Made by a program: the position numbers and the translations under genes. DNA of 64,000 bases from Rhodopseudomonas telluris (GTDB taxonomy: Bacteria > Pseudomonadota > Alphaproteobacteria > Rhizobiales > Xanthobacteraceae), in the NCBI RefSeq assembly GCF_042432815.1, contig NZ_JBHLWM010000012.1:124001-188000 (forward strand), in the 5' to 3' direction. Below, in pieces: positions 31,722 to 40,799 of the stretch. A model generated the notes under the pieces. The model made no database searches and was not told where the DNA came from. It was given only the letters and a program-made list of their open reading frames with translations. Numbering within the stretch: position 1 is the first letter of the stretch; each line of letters starts with the position of its first letter.

Positions 31722-33191
31722 TCAAAGTGTCGCACTCGCGAATATCGCAGCAACCACGAGTCCCAGGATCAGGCTAGCTGGATCACGGATCGCGAAAATG
31801 ATCGGGTCGTCGTGCATTTCTCCGCGATGGCTGAGTAACCAGACACGCATGAGCCAAAGCAGAATGGCGAGGACGATCCAGAAAAGCAGTTCAGGGTGGT
31901 GATAAGCGCCCATGGGCTGCATATCGAGCGCAACATACATTGAGAGTATGAGGGTCGCGGCGAGGCCGGTGCCTACACCGAAAGCGAGCGTCAATGGTTC
32001 GTCCGAGATGCGATAGCCGCGCCCTTTTATCAGCCTACTTTCTCTCCTTGCAGTCGATCGATCGCTGCAAGACGCCCATTTTTCCGCTGCTTTGACGATC
32101 TCGGCATTCCGCTTAACCAGCGAAAGCGAAAGAAAGAAGAAGAATGCAAACATCAAAAGCCATTGCGACGGGGAGACCGCGACGGCGGCGGCGCCAGCTA
32201 GAAGTCGAAGTGTGTAAAGCCAGCCCAAAACGAACACATCAAGGAAGGCGATCGTCTTCAGCTTTAGAGCGTAGGCAAGCGTCGAAACCAAGTATAATAC
32301 AAACGTCAATGTCAGCAGTGGGGAGATGAACGTCGTCAAGCATATGGCGCTGGTAATCAAGACGAGAGACGCAATAAGCGCATGAAGGGCGCTGATGGTT
32401 CCCGACGCGATCGGGCGAAAACGCTTGGTCGCATGTGCTCGGTCTGCGCTTATGTCGGCGAGGTCATTTATGATGTAGGTTCCCGACGCGAGCATGCCCA
32501 TCAGCACAAACGCGAGCATTGCTAGTGCGAAGGATGCCTGGTCGAAGCTGTGGCTCAGCATAAGTGGAAGAAAGATCAAGAAGTTCTTCGTCCATTGATG
32601 AAGCCGCAGGCATCTCAGCCAATCGATTGCCCGGACGGGCTTCTGAAAAAATTCCCTCTCAATTGAGGAATTTTGCTCGGCCAGCTTCTTGCGCACGTCG
32701 TCGCTTATGCCGACGGGTATTGCCGCGCGAGATCCTGTCCAGACCTGGAGATCGGCGGCGCTGTCTCCCGCGTACGCAAAGCCATCTGGAAATTGGTGCT
32801 GAAGGAGAGCGAGCTTCGCAGCTCCTTTCAAATTGATCGAACCGTTCGAGCCGAACGCTCGGTTAAATAAGCCGTACGAGGCGCGCACGGCGTCGGCGAC
32901 GCGCTGGTCGGCCGCAGTGACGAGGCAGATTTCACGGCCGTTCGTTAGTTGTTCTTGCAGAAAGACTGCGAAGTCTTCTCGGACAGGAAGATCGGCAAAA
33001 TCGATCGAGTGTGCATCGAATAATGCTCGTTTGAATGCCGCTATGCCTTTTCTGAGCGTGAGCAGGGCAATCAAAGCTTTTACCGGCGACCGTACGAAGC
33101 AGCTGGCAAACATTTCGTGGAGGAGATCGGACCGGATGAAAGTCCGATCGAGATCGACGGCCAATGGGTAATTTTGAATGCGATCTTGCAT
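31722..33191 (-). CDS. HAD phosphatase-UbiA prenyltransferase fusion (polyprenyl-phosphate sugar synthesis)
   Basis: The start ATG 33191 gives 489 residues. A HAD-type domain fills about residues 1-190: DLDRTFIRSDLL (motif I), LVTAADQR (motif II) and YAGDSAADLQVW (motif IV). A UbiA domain with eight or more helices follows, carrying NDLADISADRAHATKRFRPI (first Asp-rich site) and LVKRNAEI in place of the usual second cluster region. UbiA members of the DPPR synthase type join phosphoribosyl pyrophosphate to a polyprenyl phosphate, and a phosphatase then removes the 5'-phosphate. The fused HAD domain could supply that step. It sits upstream of the GT-C-like gene. Confidence 0.75.
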   Translation of the reverse strand: MQDRIQNYPLAVDLDRTFIRSDLLHEMFASCFVRSPVKALIALLTLRKGIAAFKRALFDAHSIDFADLPVREDFAVFLQEQLTNGREICLVTAADQRVADAVRASYGLFNRAFGSNGSINLKGAAKLALLQHQFPDGFAYAGDSAADLQVWTGSRAAIPVGISDDVRKKLAEQNSSIEREFFQKPVRAIDWLRCLRLHQWTKNFLIFLPLMLSHSFDQASFALAMLAFVLMGMLASGTYIINDLADISADRAHATKRFRPIASGTISALHALIASLVLITSAICLTTFISPLLTLTFVLYLVSTLAYALKLKTIAFLDVFVLGWLYTLRLLAGAAAVAVSPSQWLLMFAFFFFLSLSLVKRNAEIVKAAEKWASCSDRSTARRESRLIKGRGYRISDEPLTLAFGVGTGLAATLILSMYVALDMQPMGAYHHPELLFWIVLAILLWLMRVWLLSHRGEMHDDPIIFAIRDPASLILGLVVAAIFASATL

Positions 33192-33734
33192 TATATGAAT
33201 GTGCTCAAAGCTTTGCGCGCTTGTGGCCTCGCAGTACGGCCTCAAGCAAATGTCGAGGTGTGCTCGTCACTCAGTCGTTTCCAGTTGCGTGTAGTTCTCA
33301 CCGAAAATCAAACTGTGTATTAGCAGCCGATCAGCGAATCGTCGTGCTGGAGTGGAAAGCATGAGGCCGCGCCGTCCAGAATTCAGGTGTGAAAGTCTAA
33401 AGTATGTAGCAAGAATGTGCTTTGCGCCGACGCATTGTCTCGATCGGGTTAGCAGTGCTAGAAGACAATGTTGGCCTCTAAGATGGGTATCTTTGCACCG
33501 TTCCCGAGTGAGTAAATCGATAGAGCGTTACCGGGGTGTGCGTCGGTTGATGATCAATTCTGTGGAGAAGGTATTTTCTTTCGCTGTGGAGGGGCAGATA
33601 GAAGCGATGACATGGTCGGTCTCCGGTCGACGCCGCCGTGTCACCGGGCACCAGATTGAGTAGCGCAATCTAGGTCTGATGCGTCTATACCTGATCTCAA
33701 TTCGCTTCCTTAGATTGTCGATGTTGCCGGTCCC
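33192..33734. other. Intergenic stretch between divergent glycosylation genes
   Basis: These 543 bases separate the minus-strand HAD-UbiA gene from the plus-strand membrane protein gene. They are AT-richer than the genome flanks. Several short open frames occur but none has a credible ribosome site or protein pattern. Divergent promoters are expected, but no clear -35/-10 pair could be chosen by eye. Confidence 0.4.
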
Positions 33735-34694
33735 ATGCGCCGCATTTTGATACTGGCCGCCAAGATCCTGATAACGGGGGTGCTGCTATACTTCGCGTTA
33801 CGTGAGACCAATTTTGCTGCTTTGAGCGGGAGGATCAACCTCGCTAGTGCTGGTTGGCTTTCCGTTTCGGTGGCGATCGCCGTGCTCCAGGTCGGCGTCA
33901 GCGCGGTGCGCTGGCATTTGATCAGCGGTGATTGCGGTGCCTCGCTCTCGGTTTGGCGGGCGATGCGTTACAATATAATCGGATCCTTCTTCAACCAGAC
34001 GCTACCGTCGTCGATGGGCGGCGACGCAGTGCGAATGTGGTTGCTGGCCGGCGACGGTGCCGGCTGGCGCTCGGCGACCTACTCGGTGTTCCTGGATCGC
34101 GCGATCGGCTTGATGGCGCTTGCGGCCTTCATCCTCGTTTCGTTGCCGTGGTCTCTCGATCTGATCGATAATGCCGAAGGACGTCTTGGGTTAGCGTTGC
34201 TCGATTTCGTGGCAGTGGTTGCGAGCGTCGGTTTCCTTCTCGTGCATAGGCGTCTGTTCGAATTCCTCACCCGAATCTGGGTGGTGCGACACCTCCGTGC
34301 GTGCTCTTTGATCGTGGGGCGCGTGTTGTTCAATCGTCGGCGTGGCCCGGTGATCGCAGCTATCTCGGTGCTGATTCACGTACTAGCCGTTGTGATTGCC
34401 TGGTGTGCTGCACGGGCGATCAACGCTCCGGCGGACTTCGTTGAACTTCTATGGTTGATCCCGCCGGTGACGCTCATCGCCGTCATTCCAATCTCTATTG
34501 CAGGTTGGGGCCTGCGCGAGGCCAGTATGGGGCTCGCGTTCTCGTTCGCTGGCTTGGGGGCCAGCGAAGGGGTGAACGTTTCGCTGCTGTTCGGGGCAGT
34601 ATACTTCACGGTCGGGGCCGTCGGCGGCCTGGTATGGGCGTTGCAGGCCGATCGGGCGGCGAAAGTCCATGCTCCGGCCGGGGTGCCGGATTAG
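33735..34694 (+). CDS. LPG synthase-like membrane protein (flippase/UPF0104 type)
   Basis: This 319-residue protein has eight hydrophobic helices and the pattern of the LPG_synthase_TM family. Landmarks are LYFALRETNFAALSGRI near the start, the loop GSFFNQTLPSSMGGDAVRMW at about 76-95, and the later IPISIAGWGLREASMGLAFS. Family members in glycan gene clusters are thought to move lipid-linked sugars or act as membrane partners of glycosyltransferases. It lies divergent from the HAD-UbiA and GT-C-like genes, so the three may form one pathway. The C-terminus is short and charged. Confidence 0.75.
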   Translation: MRRILILAAKILITGVLLYFALRETNFAALSGRINLASAGWLSVSVAIAVLQVGVSAVRWHLISGDCGASLSVWRAMRYNIIGSFFNQTLPSSMGGDAVRMWLLAGDGAGWRSATYSVFLDRAIGLMALAAFILVSLPWSLDLIDNAEGRLGLALLDFVAVVASVGFLLVHRRLFEFLTRIWVVRHLRACSLIVGRVLFNRRRGPVIAAISVLIHVLAVVIAWCAARAINAPADFVELLWLIPPVTLIAVIPISIAGWGLREASMGLAFSFAGLGASEGVNVSLLFGAVYFTVGAVGGLVWALQADRAAKVHAPAGVPD

Positions 34695-34814
34695 CGGTGA
34701 AAGCGGCGGGCGCTAGATGCAATCTGTCGCGTGCGCACAGCGCTTGGGATTCGCCCCGATCGGATATCGAGCCGACGGATCAAGCCGATCTTCAGTCGCG
34801 CTGTTCATGGCAAC

Positions 34815-35084
34815 TCACATCGCCGGACGCTTGCAGCGATCGCGGTGGATGGTGTCGTCCAAGAAATGCAGGTGGCGGGAGCGTCGGCAGGTGACGCACA
34901 TTAGGCCGTTGTGATCGGCTGCCTGTAGAAGGACATGCAGGGCCGTCTGCACCTTCTCGTGCTGCTGCTCGGCGGCCGGCAGCCGCTGAATGTAGTCGGC
35001 GGCGTCGCGCAGTGTCTTAAGGCTGCCACCCTCCGGCAGCTCGATAGGCGGATCAAACGCAGCATCCCAGCCCGAGCGCTTCAT
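34815..35084 (-). CDS. Small hypothetical protein (KTLRDAADYI family)
   Basis: The product has 89 residues from ATG 35084, which overlaps the upstream gene's stop. The sequence FDPPIELPEGGSLKTLRDAA, then YIQRLPAAEQ, belongs to a small family that I recognise as common in Bradyrhizobiaceae genomes, without known function. Its C-terminus (CVTCRRSRHLHFLDDTIHRD) does not look like the usual end of the family, so a change of reading frame near residue 60 is possible. A tight overlap with the next gene suggests they act together. Confidence 0.65.
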   Translation of the reverse strand: MKRSGWDAAFDPPIELPEGGSLKTLRDAADYIQRLPAAEQQHEKVQTALHVLLQAADHNGLMCVTCRRSRHLHFLDDTIHRDRCKRPAM

Positions 35085-35386
35085 CGGTCGGCAGCCGCCG
35101 TCTTCCACTCGATGAAGGCACGGAGGCGCTCCGGTTCCGACGCAAAGACGTCCCATGCCTGGCGAAACTTGGCTGTCGCGCTTTCGCGATCGACGGCTTC
35201 GCCATGCGTTCGGAACTGTCGAACCGGAACGACGGTGTCGATCCCCCAGGCCCAGAATGTCCGGCCGTCAACGCCGACCTGCACGCCGATCGATCCGATT
35301 TCGATCCCGTCCAAAATCACGCGGTAATTTTCGGCCGCCATTGGGTGTTGAACCCGGCGAAGTAGCAGGGCGGTTTGCTCGGTCAT
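35081..35386 (-). CDS. Small hypothetical protein (ENYRVILDGIEIGSIG family)
   Basis: The start is ATG 35386 (101 residues) or ATG 35341 (86 residues). A long upstream extension in the same frame has shadow composition and is left out. The core ENYRVILDGIEIGSIGVQVG and FWAWGIDTVVPVR, then REQ-like helices ending RAFIEWKTAA, is found in small Rhizobiales proteins that are often paired with the next gene. The function is unknown. Both genes are on the minus strand downstream of the BTLCP peptidase with a 290-base gap. Confidence 0.65.
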   Translation of the reverse strand: MTEQTALLLRRVQHPMAAENYRVILDGIEIGSIGVQVGVDGRTFWAWGIDTVVPVRQFRTHGEAVDRESATAKFRQAWDVFASEPERLRAFIEWKTAAADR

Positions 35387-35675
35387 TCGGGTGCTGTAGC
35401 CTGCGTCGGCCCCGTGAACAAGCCGGGAACCTTTTCCACGGATTTTCCACGCCTCGACCCGCGCGGTTCTGTGATCGTTCGGCACGATGGAGGCATCCAA
35501 GAGCTGCAGAAGCCCGGCAAAATCAGCCATTACGGACTTATCAAAAGGTTGCGGCCAGCCTTGGGGGAGGCTGGCCGCGCACGATCCGATCTGGGACGGG
35601 GAGGGGTGGGGATTTGACCGGATCGTGTTTTCGAAAAAAGCTCCTGTCTCTGGTCTGTCGGTCTCGCTCGTCGCC

Positions 35676-36299
35676 TCAGCGCTGCTGCGCGCTGGCGGTG
35701 GCGACGGCCGGACGATTGTCGCCGAGCGCGACCCATTCATTGGCGTCGGTCTGCGACTGCCGCTTGACGAAACGGTAGCCGGTCTCGGTCCAGGCGACGA
35801 CGTCCTCGTTCTGATTGTCGAGGATGAATTCGCCCTTGTCGGTCTTCACCGTCAGCACCGCGTGACCTTCGTTCTTCTTGTCGCGCACCACGGTGATCAG
35901 CAGCGCCTCGCGCGGCCATCCGGCGTCGACCAGCATCTTGCGTTTCAGCAGCACGTAGTCTTCGCAATCGCCGTAACCGTCGGTCGGCAGCGACCACTTC
36001 TCGACCACGCCCCAATGGTCCATGTCGGTCAGCGGCTTGACGTTGTCGTTGACCCAGCGATTGACCTTCAGCAGGTCCTGCCACGCGGTCTGCGTCAGCA
36101 CGATGTCGCGCGCCTGCGTGCGGCCGCCGCGGCATTCGATCGGATTATCGGCGCAGAACTCGACCCAGCCGATCGGCGCGCGGGTGGTATCACCGATGCT
36201 GGCGTAGCGAACCTTCTCGGCCGCCTGCACCGTCGCGCTCATCGCGACCAAGGTGGTGGCGATGAGTAGTCCCGTCCGCAATCCCCTGCTACCAAACAT
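35676..36299 (-). CDS. Secreted transglutaminase-like cysteine peptidase (BTLCP)
   Basis: This 207-residue protein has a signal peptide (LRTGLLIATTLVAMSATVQA, cut about residue 26) and the bacterial transglutaminase-like pattern. Cys112 sits in DGYGDCEDYVLLKR, His146 in NEGHAVLTVKTDKG, and Asp161 in ILDNQNEDVVAW, giving an intact Cys-His-Asp triad. The family resembles LapG, which cleaves large surface adhesins under c-di-GMP control, but no LapD-like receptor is beside it here. The YadA-like adhesin further along does not show a LapG-type cleavage site, so its substrate is unknown. It acts in the periplasm. Confidence 0.9.
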   Translation of the reverse strand: MFGSRGLRTGLLIATTLVAMSATVQAAEKVRYASIGDTTRAPIGWVEFCADNPIECRGGRTQARDIVLTQTAWQDLLKVNRWVNDNVKPLTDMDHWGVVEKWSLPTDGYGDCEDYVLLKRKMLVDAGWPREALLITVVRDKKNEGHAVLTVKTDKGEFILDNQNEDVVAWTETGYRFVKRQSQTDANEWVALGDNRPAVATASAQQR

Positions 36300-36630
36300 T
36301 GTGGCCCCCGTTTTCTTGTTGGGACCATGTTTTGCACAAACGATTTGCAGGGCCGCTAAATCAAATCAGTAAAGTCGACGCGAATACTAGTAAAACTAAG
36401 CGCGTCTTCGATTTATACTTGAATCGAATTTGCGTAAAATTTGATGCAATTCGATTTGATTCAAATGCGATCGATCAGGCGACAAGTGATTGCAGCGCCA
36501 CTGCTAATTGCTTCGCCATCCGGCGCGGTTAACCATTGCGGTCGTCCGCAGGCGCGGCCCGACGGACGCGCAAAGCGTTCTGGGACGGTGGTTCAAGGAT
36601 AGGGAGGGCGGCCGGACAGGCCGCCGGCGT
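36300..36630. other. AT-rich upstream region of the BTLCP gene
   Basis: This 331-base stretch between the BTLCP start and the PilZ gene's end has no gene. Its middle part is strikingly AT-rich for this genome and contains an inverted repeat (listed separately). The stretch would carry the BTLCP promoter on the minus strand. Confidence 0.5.
36419..36464. promoter_or_regulatory. AT-rich inverted repeat, operator candidate
   Basis: TTGAATCGAAT (36419-36429) faces ATTCGATTTGATTCAA (36449-36464), the second arm carrying five extra bases. The element lies about 120-165 bases upstream of the BTLCP start codon on the minus strand. It could be a regulator-binding site or a bent AT-rich upstream element. 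Confidence 0.4.
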
Positions 36631-37242
36631 TCACCGCGCGGTAACGCTATCTTCGAGCGTTTCTTCGAGCTGCTCGTGAACGAACTCGAGCGCGAAGCCG
36701 TCGTCGAGGTGGCGCACCACGCGCGACTGGACCAGGCCGAGGAAAACTTGAGAGCCTATCGGCGGCCGCTGCTCGGCGGCAATCGCCGCGCCGGAGCGCG
36801 ACATATCGATGATCCGGCAGCTCATCCGCGTGCCGTCCTCGAGGACCAGCACCGCGATCGGGTTGCGCGGCACGATACGGTCGTGGCGGCGGTCTTCCGG
36901 CAGGTTGAGGATGTCGCGGTTGGCGAGCCAGGTGAGCTGCGCGGCCAGCTTGTCGCGTTTGCGCGGCGTGGCGCCGACCGTCATCGCGAAGCCGTTGTCG
37001 ATGATACGGGTGATCTTTCCCTCGACGCGGCCGATATGATCCAGGTAGGCGACGACCCGGTCGCCGACATTGCCGATGCCGGGCGCCAGCATGGCCACGC
37101 CGCCGGGCGACATGTTGATCACCTGGCAGGGGAATTCACGGCGATCGGGCAGCATGTATCGGCCCAGGAGGTGCACCTTCACCCGCTGGAATCGTCGGCG
37201 TTCGGCCGTTGCCGGCTGGATGGTCTGTTTGTGCAACAACAC
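36631..37242 (-). CDS. Tandem PilZ-domain protein (c-di-GMP effector)
   Basis: This 203-residue protein has two PilZ-like units. The first has RRRFQRVKVHLLGRY with INMSPGGVAM; the second has RHDRIVPRNPIAVLVLEDG with IIDMSRSGAAIA. Both show the basic N-terminal motif and the D/NxSxxG motif that together bind c-di-GMP. The second unit has RHDRIVPR in place of RxxxR with an offset, so its binding may differ. The start is GTG 37242. It lies between the BTLCP gene and a hybrid kinase on the same strand, so a signalling role is likely; its output partner is not visible. Confidence 0.85.
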   Translation of the reverse strand: MLLHKQTIQPATAERRRFQRVKVHLLGRYMLPDRREFPCQVINMSPGGVAMLAPGIGNVGDRVVAYLDHIGRVEGKITRIIDNGFAMTVGATPRKRDKLAAQLTWLANRDILNLPEDRRHDRIVPRNPIAVLVLEDGTRMSCRIIDMSRSGAAIAAEQRPPIGSQVFLGLVQSRVVRHLDDGFALEFVHEQLEETLEDSVTAR

Positions 37243-37299
37243 GGAAATTCCGCTGCTCGGCCGGGCGTTCGATACCCTGCAACCCTAGGGTGCTCAGGG

Positions 37300-37314
37300 T
37301 TAACGCCTCGTTAG
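37300..37314. promoter_or_regulatory. CtrA-like site with one mismatch
   Basis: TTAACGCCTCGTTAG matches the CtrA consensus TTAA-N7-TTAA except for the final base. It lies 58 bases upstream of the PilZ start, overlapping the last codon of the hybrid kinase gene, and could control PilZ expression. Confidence 0.35.
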
Positions 37315-39584
37315 CAGTCGGTCCCGCTCGGCGGCGCCTCCATCACGTCTCGGAGACGTTGCGCGAGTTCCGCCTTGCGGTAGGGCTTGGTGAGGATCGG
37401 CAGGTCGGCCCGGCCATGGCTGCGGCCCGCGATGGTGTCGAGCGCATAGCCCGACGTCAGCAGCACGCGCAGATCCTTGCGTCGCGCCATCGCGGTTTCG
37501 GCAAGCTCCCAGCCACTGATCCCGCCGGGCATCACGACGTCGGTGAACAGGATGTCGATATGGGTCTCGCCGTCGAGGATTTGCAGCGCCTCGGCGCCGT
37601 CGATCGCGGCGATCACCGTGTAGCCGAGGCTGCGCAGGCACATCACGGCGTAGGACCGCACGAACGGATCGTCCTCGACGATCAGCAGCACTTCGCCGCG
37701 CGACGCCAGATGCTCCACCGCATCCGACGTCTGCGCGGGTTGGATCCGGCCATTCCCGGCGGCGGGCAGATAGAGCCGCACGGTGGTGCCGAGCCCGGGC
37801 TCGCTGTAGATCGAGACGTGGCCGTTCGACTGCTTGACGAAGCCGTACACCATACTGAGGCCGAGCCCCGACCCCTTGCCGACCTCCTTGGTAGTGTAGA
37901 ACGGCTCGAACACGCGATCGAGCACGTCCTTCGGCATGCCCGAGCCGTTGTCGGTCACCGCGACCAGCACGTAGTTGCCGGGGCGCACGTCCTTGTTGAC
38001 GAGCTGATAGGATGCGTCGAGCAAGACGTTGGCGGTGGTAATGCTGAGCCGCCCGCCGCCCACCATGGCGTCCTGGGCATTGAGTGCGAGATTGAGGATG
38101 GCGGATTCGAGCTGGGTGCGGTCCGCATAGGCGGCACGCAGGCCGACGTCGAGTTCGGTGTCGATCGCGATATCCTCGCGCATCGTCCGCCGCAGCAGCT
38201 TGTGCATCGACTCCAGCAGCTCGTTGCAATCGATCTCGACGGGCTTCAACGTCTGGCGCCGGCTGAAGGCGAGTAGCCGCTGGGTGAGTTCGGCGCCGCG
38301 TTGACCGGCGTCGCCGATGTCGCGGGCGAGGCTGCGCAGATCCTGCCGCGCCTTCAGTTGGTCGGAGAGAAACTCGGCGTTGCCGACGATCACCGTCAGC
38401 AGATTGTTGAAGTCGTGCGCGATGCCGCCGGAAAGCCGTCCGACGATTTCCATCTTCTGCGCCTGGACCAGTTGCTCCTCGGTGTGCTTGCGCTCGGTCA
38501 GGTCGTGGATCACCGCGACGAACACCGACTCGCCTTCCTGCACGGTCTCGCCGATCGACAGATCCATCGGGAAGGTGCGGCCGTCGCGGCACAGGCCGGT
38601 CATCTCGCGCACGCTGCCGAGCCGGTCGTCGTCGCCGCTGGCTCGGCTGGAGCGGAAGAACGATTGCACCAATTCGGCGTTCGCAGCCGGCATCAGCATC
38701 GAGATGTGACGGCCGATGACGTCTTCGGCCGCATAGCCGAACAGTCGGTGGCAGGCGAGGTTGAAGGTTTTGATCACGCCCTGGCGGTCGGTGAGGATCA
38801 CGCCGTCGACGACGGTTTCGATCAGCGTCGCGATCCGCGCATCGGCTTCGCGGATCACCTGTTCGGCGCGGCGTTGTTCGGTGATGTCGCTGGTCACCTT
38901 GGCGTAGCCGATCAGCGTGCCACCCGCGTCGCGGAGCGGTTCGATCACGTCATGCGCCCAGAATCGGGTGCCCTCCTTGCGCAGTCGCCAGCCGGTGGTT
39001 TCGAACCGGCCGCGGTCGCGCGCCAGGGCGAGATTGCGCTCCGGCTCGAGATCGGCGCAGGCCTCCGGCGGATAGAAGGTGCGGAAGTGCCGGCCGAGAA
39101 TCTCGGCGGCCGTGTATTGCTTGATCCGCTGCGCACCGCGATTCCAGCTCGCCACGCGGCCCTCGACGTCGAGCATGTAGATCGCGTAGTCGCTGACGCC
39201 TTCGACCAGCCGCTGGAAATTTGACGCGGCCCCTTCGCGCTCGGCGCGCAACAGTTCGGTTTCGTCGAGTTCGCGGGCGGTGGCGACGACGAAGGCTGCG
39301 TTGCCGACCGCGACGATCGCGGTCGAGAGCGCGATGGTCAGGGCCGTTCCGTCCTCACGGCGCGCCAGCGCGGGGGCGGAGGCTTCGGATGGCCGGAGCG
39401 GCCAATCCGGTATCAGCGTTGCGATGTCTTCGCCCAGCGCGTCACGCGCCGGCCAGCCGAACAGCCTTTCGCAGGCGCGGTTGAACAGCACGATGCGGTG
39501 CTGTGGATCGACCAGCAGGATGCCCTCCGGCGCGGCCTGAAACGCCGCCCGCAGCAGCGAGGCGTCTGCGTTCTCGATCATCAT
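37311..39584 (-). CDS. Hybrid sensor histidine kinase with three PAS domains and a receiver
   Basis: This 757-residue protein has no membrane segment, so it is cytosolic. Three PAS-type domains occupy about residues 9-105, 124-238 and 250-365 (the latter two with PAC-like ends such as GYAKVTSDITEQ and VAVIHDLTERKH). The HisKA box GGIAHDFNNLLTVIV has phosphoacceptor His390. The ATPase domain spans about 485-607 with DNGSGMPKDVLDRVFEPFYT and GSGLGLSMVYGFV. A receiver at about 630-750 has Glu-Asp-Asp at 637-639 and phospho-Asp682 in LFTDVVMP. The HDFNNLL box places it in the HWE-unlike NtrB-type hybrid group. Its partner is unknown. Confidence 0.93.
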   Translation of the reverse strand: MMIENADASLLRAAFQAAPEGILLVDPQHRIVLFNRACERLFGWPARDALGEDIATLIPDWPLRPSEASAPALARREDGTALTIALSTAIVAVGNAAFVVATARELDETELLRAEREGAASNFQRLVEGVSDYAIYMLDVEGRVASWNRGAQRIKQYTAAEILGRHFRTFYPPEACADLEPERNLALARDRGRFETTGWRLRKEGTRFWAHDVIEPLRDAGGTLIGYAKVTSDITEQRRAEQVIREADARIATLIETVVDGVILTDRQGVIKTFNLACHRLFGYAAEDVIGRHISMLMPAANAELVQSFFRSSRASGDDDRLGSVREMTGLCRDGRTFPMDLSIGETVQEGESVFVAVIHDLTERKHTEEQLVQAQKMEIVGRLSGGIAHDFNNLLTVIVGNAEFLSDQLKARQDLRSLARDIGDAGQRGAELTQRLLAFSRRQTLKPVEIDCNELLESMHKLLRRTMREDIAIDTELDVGLRAAYADRTQLESAILNLALNAQDAMVGGGRLSITTANVLLDASYQLVNKDVRPGNYVLVAVTDNGSGMPKDVLDRVFEPFYTTKEVGKGSGLGLSMVYGFVKQSNGHVSIYSEPGLGTTVRLYLPAAGNGRIQPAQTSDAVEHLASRGEVLLIVEDDPFVRSYAVMCLRSLGYTVIAAIDGAEALQILDGETHIDILFTDVVMPGGISGWELAETAMARRKDLRVLLTSGYALDTIAGRSHGRADLPILTKPYRKAELAQRLRDVMEAPPSGTDC

Positions 39585-40437
39585 GGCTGGTCGCCGATGC
39601 GCGCCGACGCGTCAATCCTGCGGTGAGCTGCGCGGGCCAAGGAACGGGCCAAGGAACGGGCAAAATAACGAGCTAAGTAATCAACCAAAAAAACAGGGCC
39701 GAAGACCGGAAGTCGCAACAGCGGTATCATTAGTCCCCCCGTCATGTGTTCCAACCGAAATTACGCTGGACACAAGAATCGTCATCCCTCGGCAACTGTT
39801 CGACAGGGGCGCTAGTTTGTCTGCCCGGTACCCGGAATAATCGGAACCCATCCACCGCAGATGCAGGCCGCGTGATTGCACCTCATATCGGGAGTTAGTT
39901 TGTAGTTCGCTCCGGCTTGAAAGATGTCGCAAGAGGACCGTGCCGTCGGCGCGGCGTTCGCAGCATATTTTTCTCTTCGGTCGGGCGCGCGCGTTGGCGT
40001 CGAAGGCTTGTCACGATCTCATTGCGTGGTGCGAGCGCGGAGCGTTATGCTCTCCCTCGCGCGATGGCGTTGGCCAACGGCAATTCGCGGGAGCCGCAAG
40101 CTGCGGGCGGTGGGAGTAGGGTGTGGCGGGATGTCGCGATCAGCTGCCGCTCATCCCATCCGCATTCGCGGCCGACAGCCCGGTGACGCGCTGCCGGCGA
40201 CGGTCCTGGTACCTCGGCTATCGCTCCAGGAGCCGTTGCAAATATTTGAGAACGCGAACGTATTTGCTTGCTGCGGCGCGCCCTGGCAACGGTCGAACGG
40301 GTGGTTCCATTCCGCGCCGCCGATCGTATCGAGCGCCGACAGCGGTTCCGCGCGGGAGCGCTTTCGCCGAGGCTTGAGCGAGATCAATCCTCCCCAATCG
40401 AAGTACGTTATTGCACACTCCGTTTAGGAGAACTCCG
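39585..40437. other. Large intergenic region without a convincing gene
   Basis: These 853 bases separate the divergent hybrid kinase and a small plus-strand gene. A plus-strand frame from 39924 to 40427 is long, but its product is Arg/Ser-rich with shadow-like composition and lacks a good ribosome site. A short tandem repeat of GGGCCAAGGAAC occurs at about 39637-39662. The stretch probably carries promoters on both sides; no clear RNA gene could be seen. Confidence 0.4.
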
Positions 40438-40641
40438 ATGGCAACCTCGACCAACAGCCTTGCATGTCTGCGCAACGCCTCCGCCGCCTCGACCGATGCG
40501 GACGAGGAACTGCGCGTTCTGACCGCTCTGATCGGCTGCATCATGGTGGCAGAGGACGCCGCTGACGGTTCCCAGCGCCAGAGTCCATTGCGTCATCTGT
40601 CGCCCCCCGCACACGCCGAGGGACTGGCAAAAGCGCTCTAA
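40438..40641 (+). CDS. Small hypothetical protein
   Basis: A 67-residue product from ATG 40438 has an excellent ribosome site, AGGAG seven bases before it. It contains a helix-forming part (DEELRVLTALIGCIMVAEDA) and a polar C-terminus. The good start context is the main evidence for a gene; there is no recognisable family. It lies 160 bases before the Crp/Fnr gene and is not obviously in the same operon. Confidence 0.5.
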   Translation: MATSTNSLACLRNASAASTDADEELRVLTALIGCIMVAEDAADGSQRQSPLRHLSPPAHAEGLAKAL

Positions 40642-40799
40642 ACGCCCGTTTGCGGGTAGTTGTACGAAGTGGACTTTTTCGGCCCGTGGCATGATTAGTT
40701 GCTGGGGCCGCAGCTTGAACGTGACAGCGCGCGGCAGTCGGAAACGTCTCTGCCGGAGCGCGTGATCTCGCCGCATCCGGCAATTGCCGGGTGGGTTCC

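Noticed and set aside
35387..35740. Long N-terminal extension of the small hypothetical gene at 35081-35386
   Set aside because: The extension runs in shadow-like sequence; the ATG at 35386 begins the region that matches the known family.
39924..40427. Plus-strand open frame of 167 codons in the large intergenic region
   Set aside because: The composition is irregular and rich in Arg, Ser and Ala, with no ribosome site and no coherent fold pattern; insufficient as a gene.
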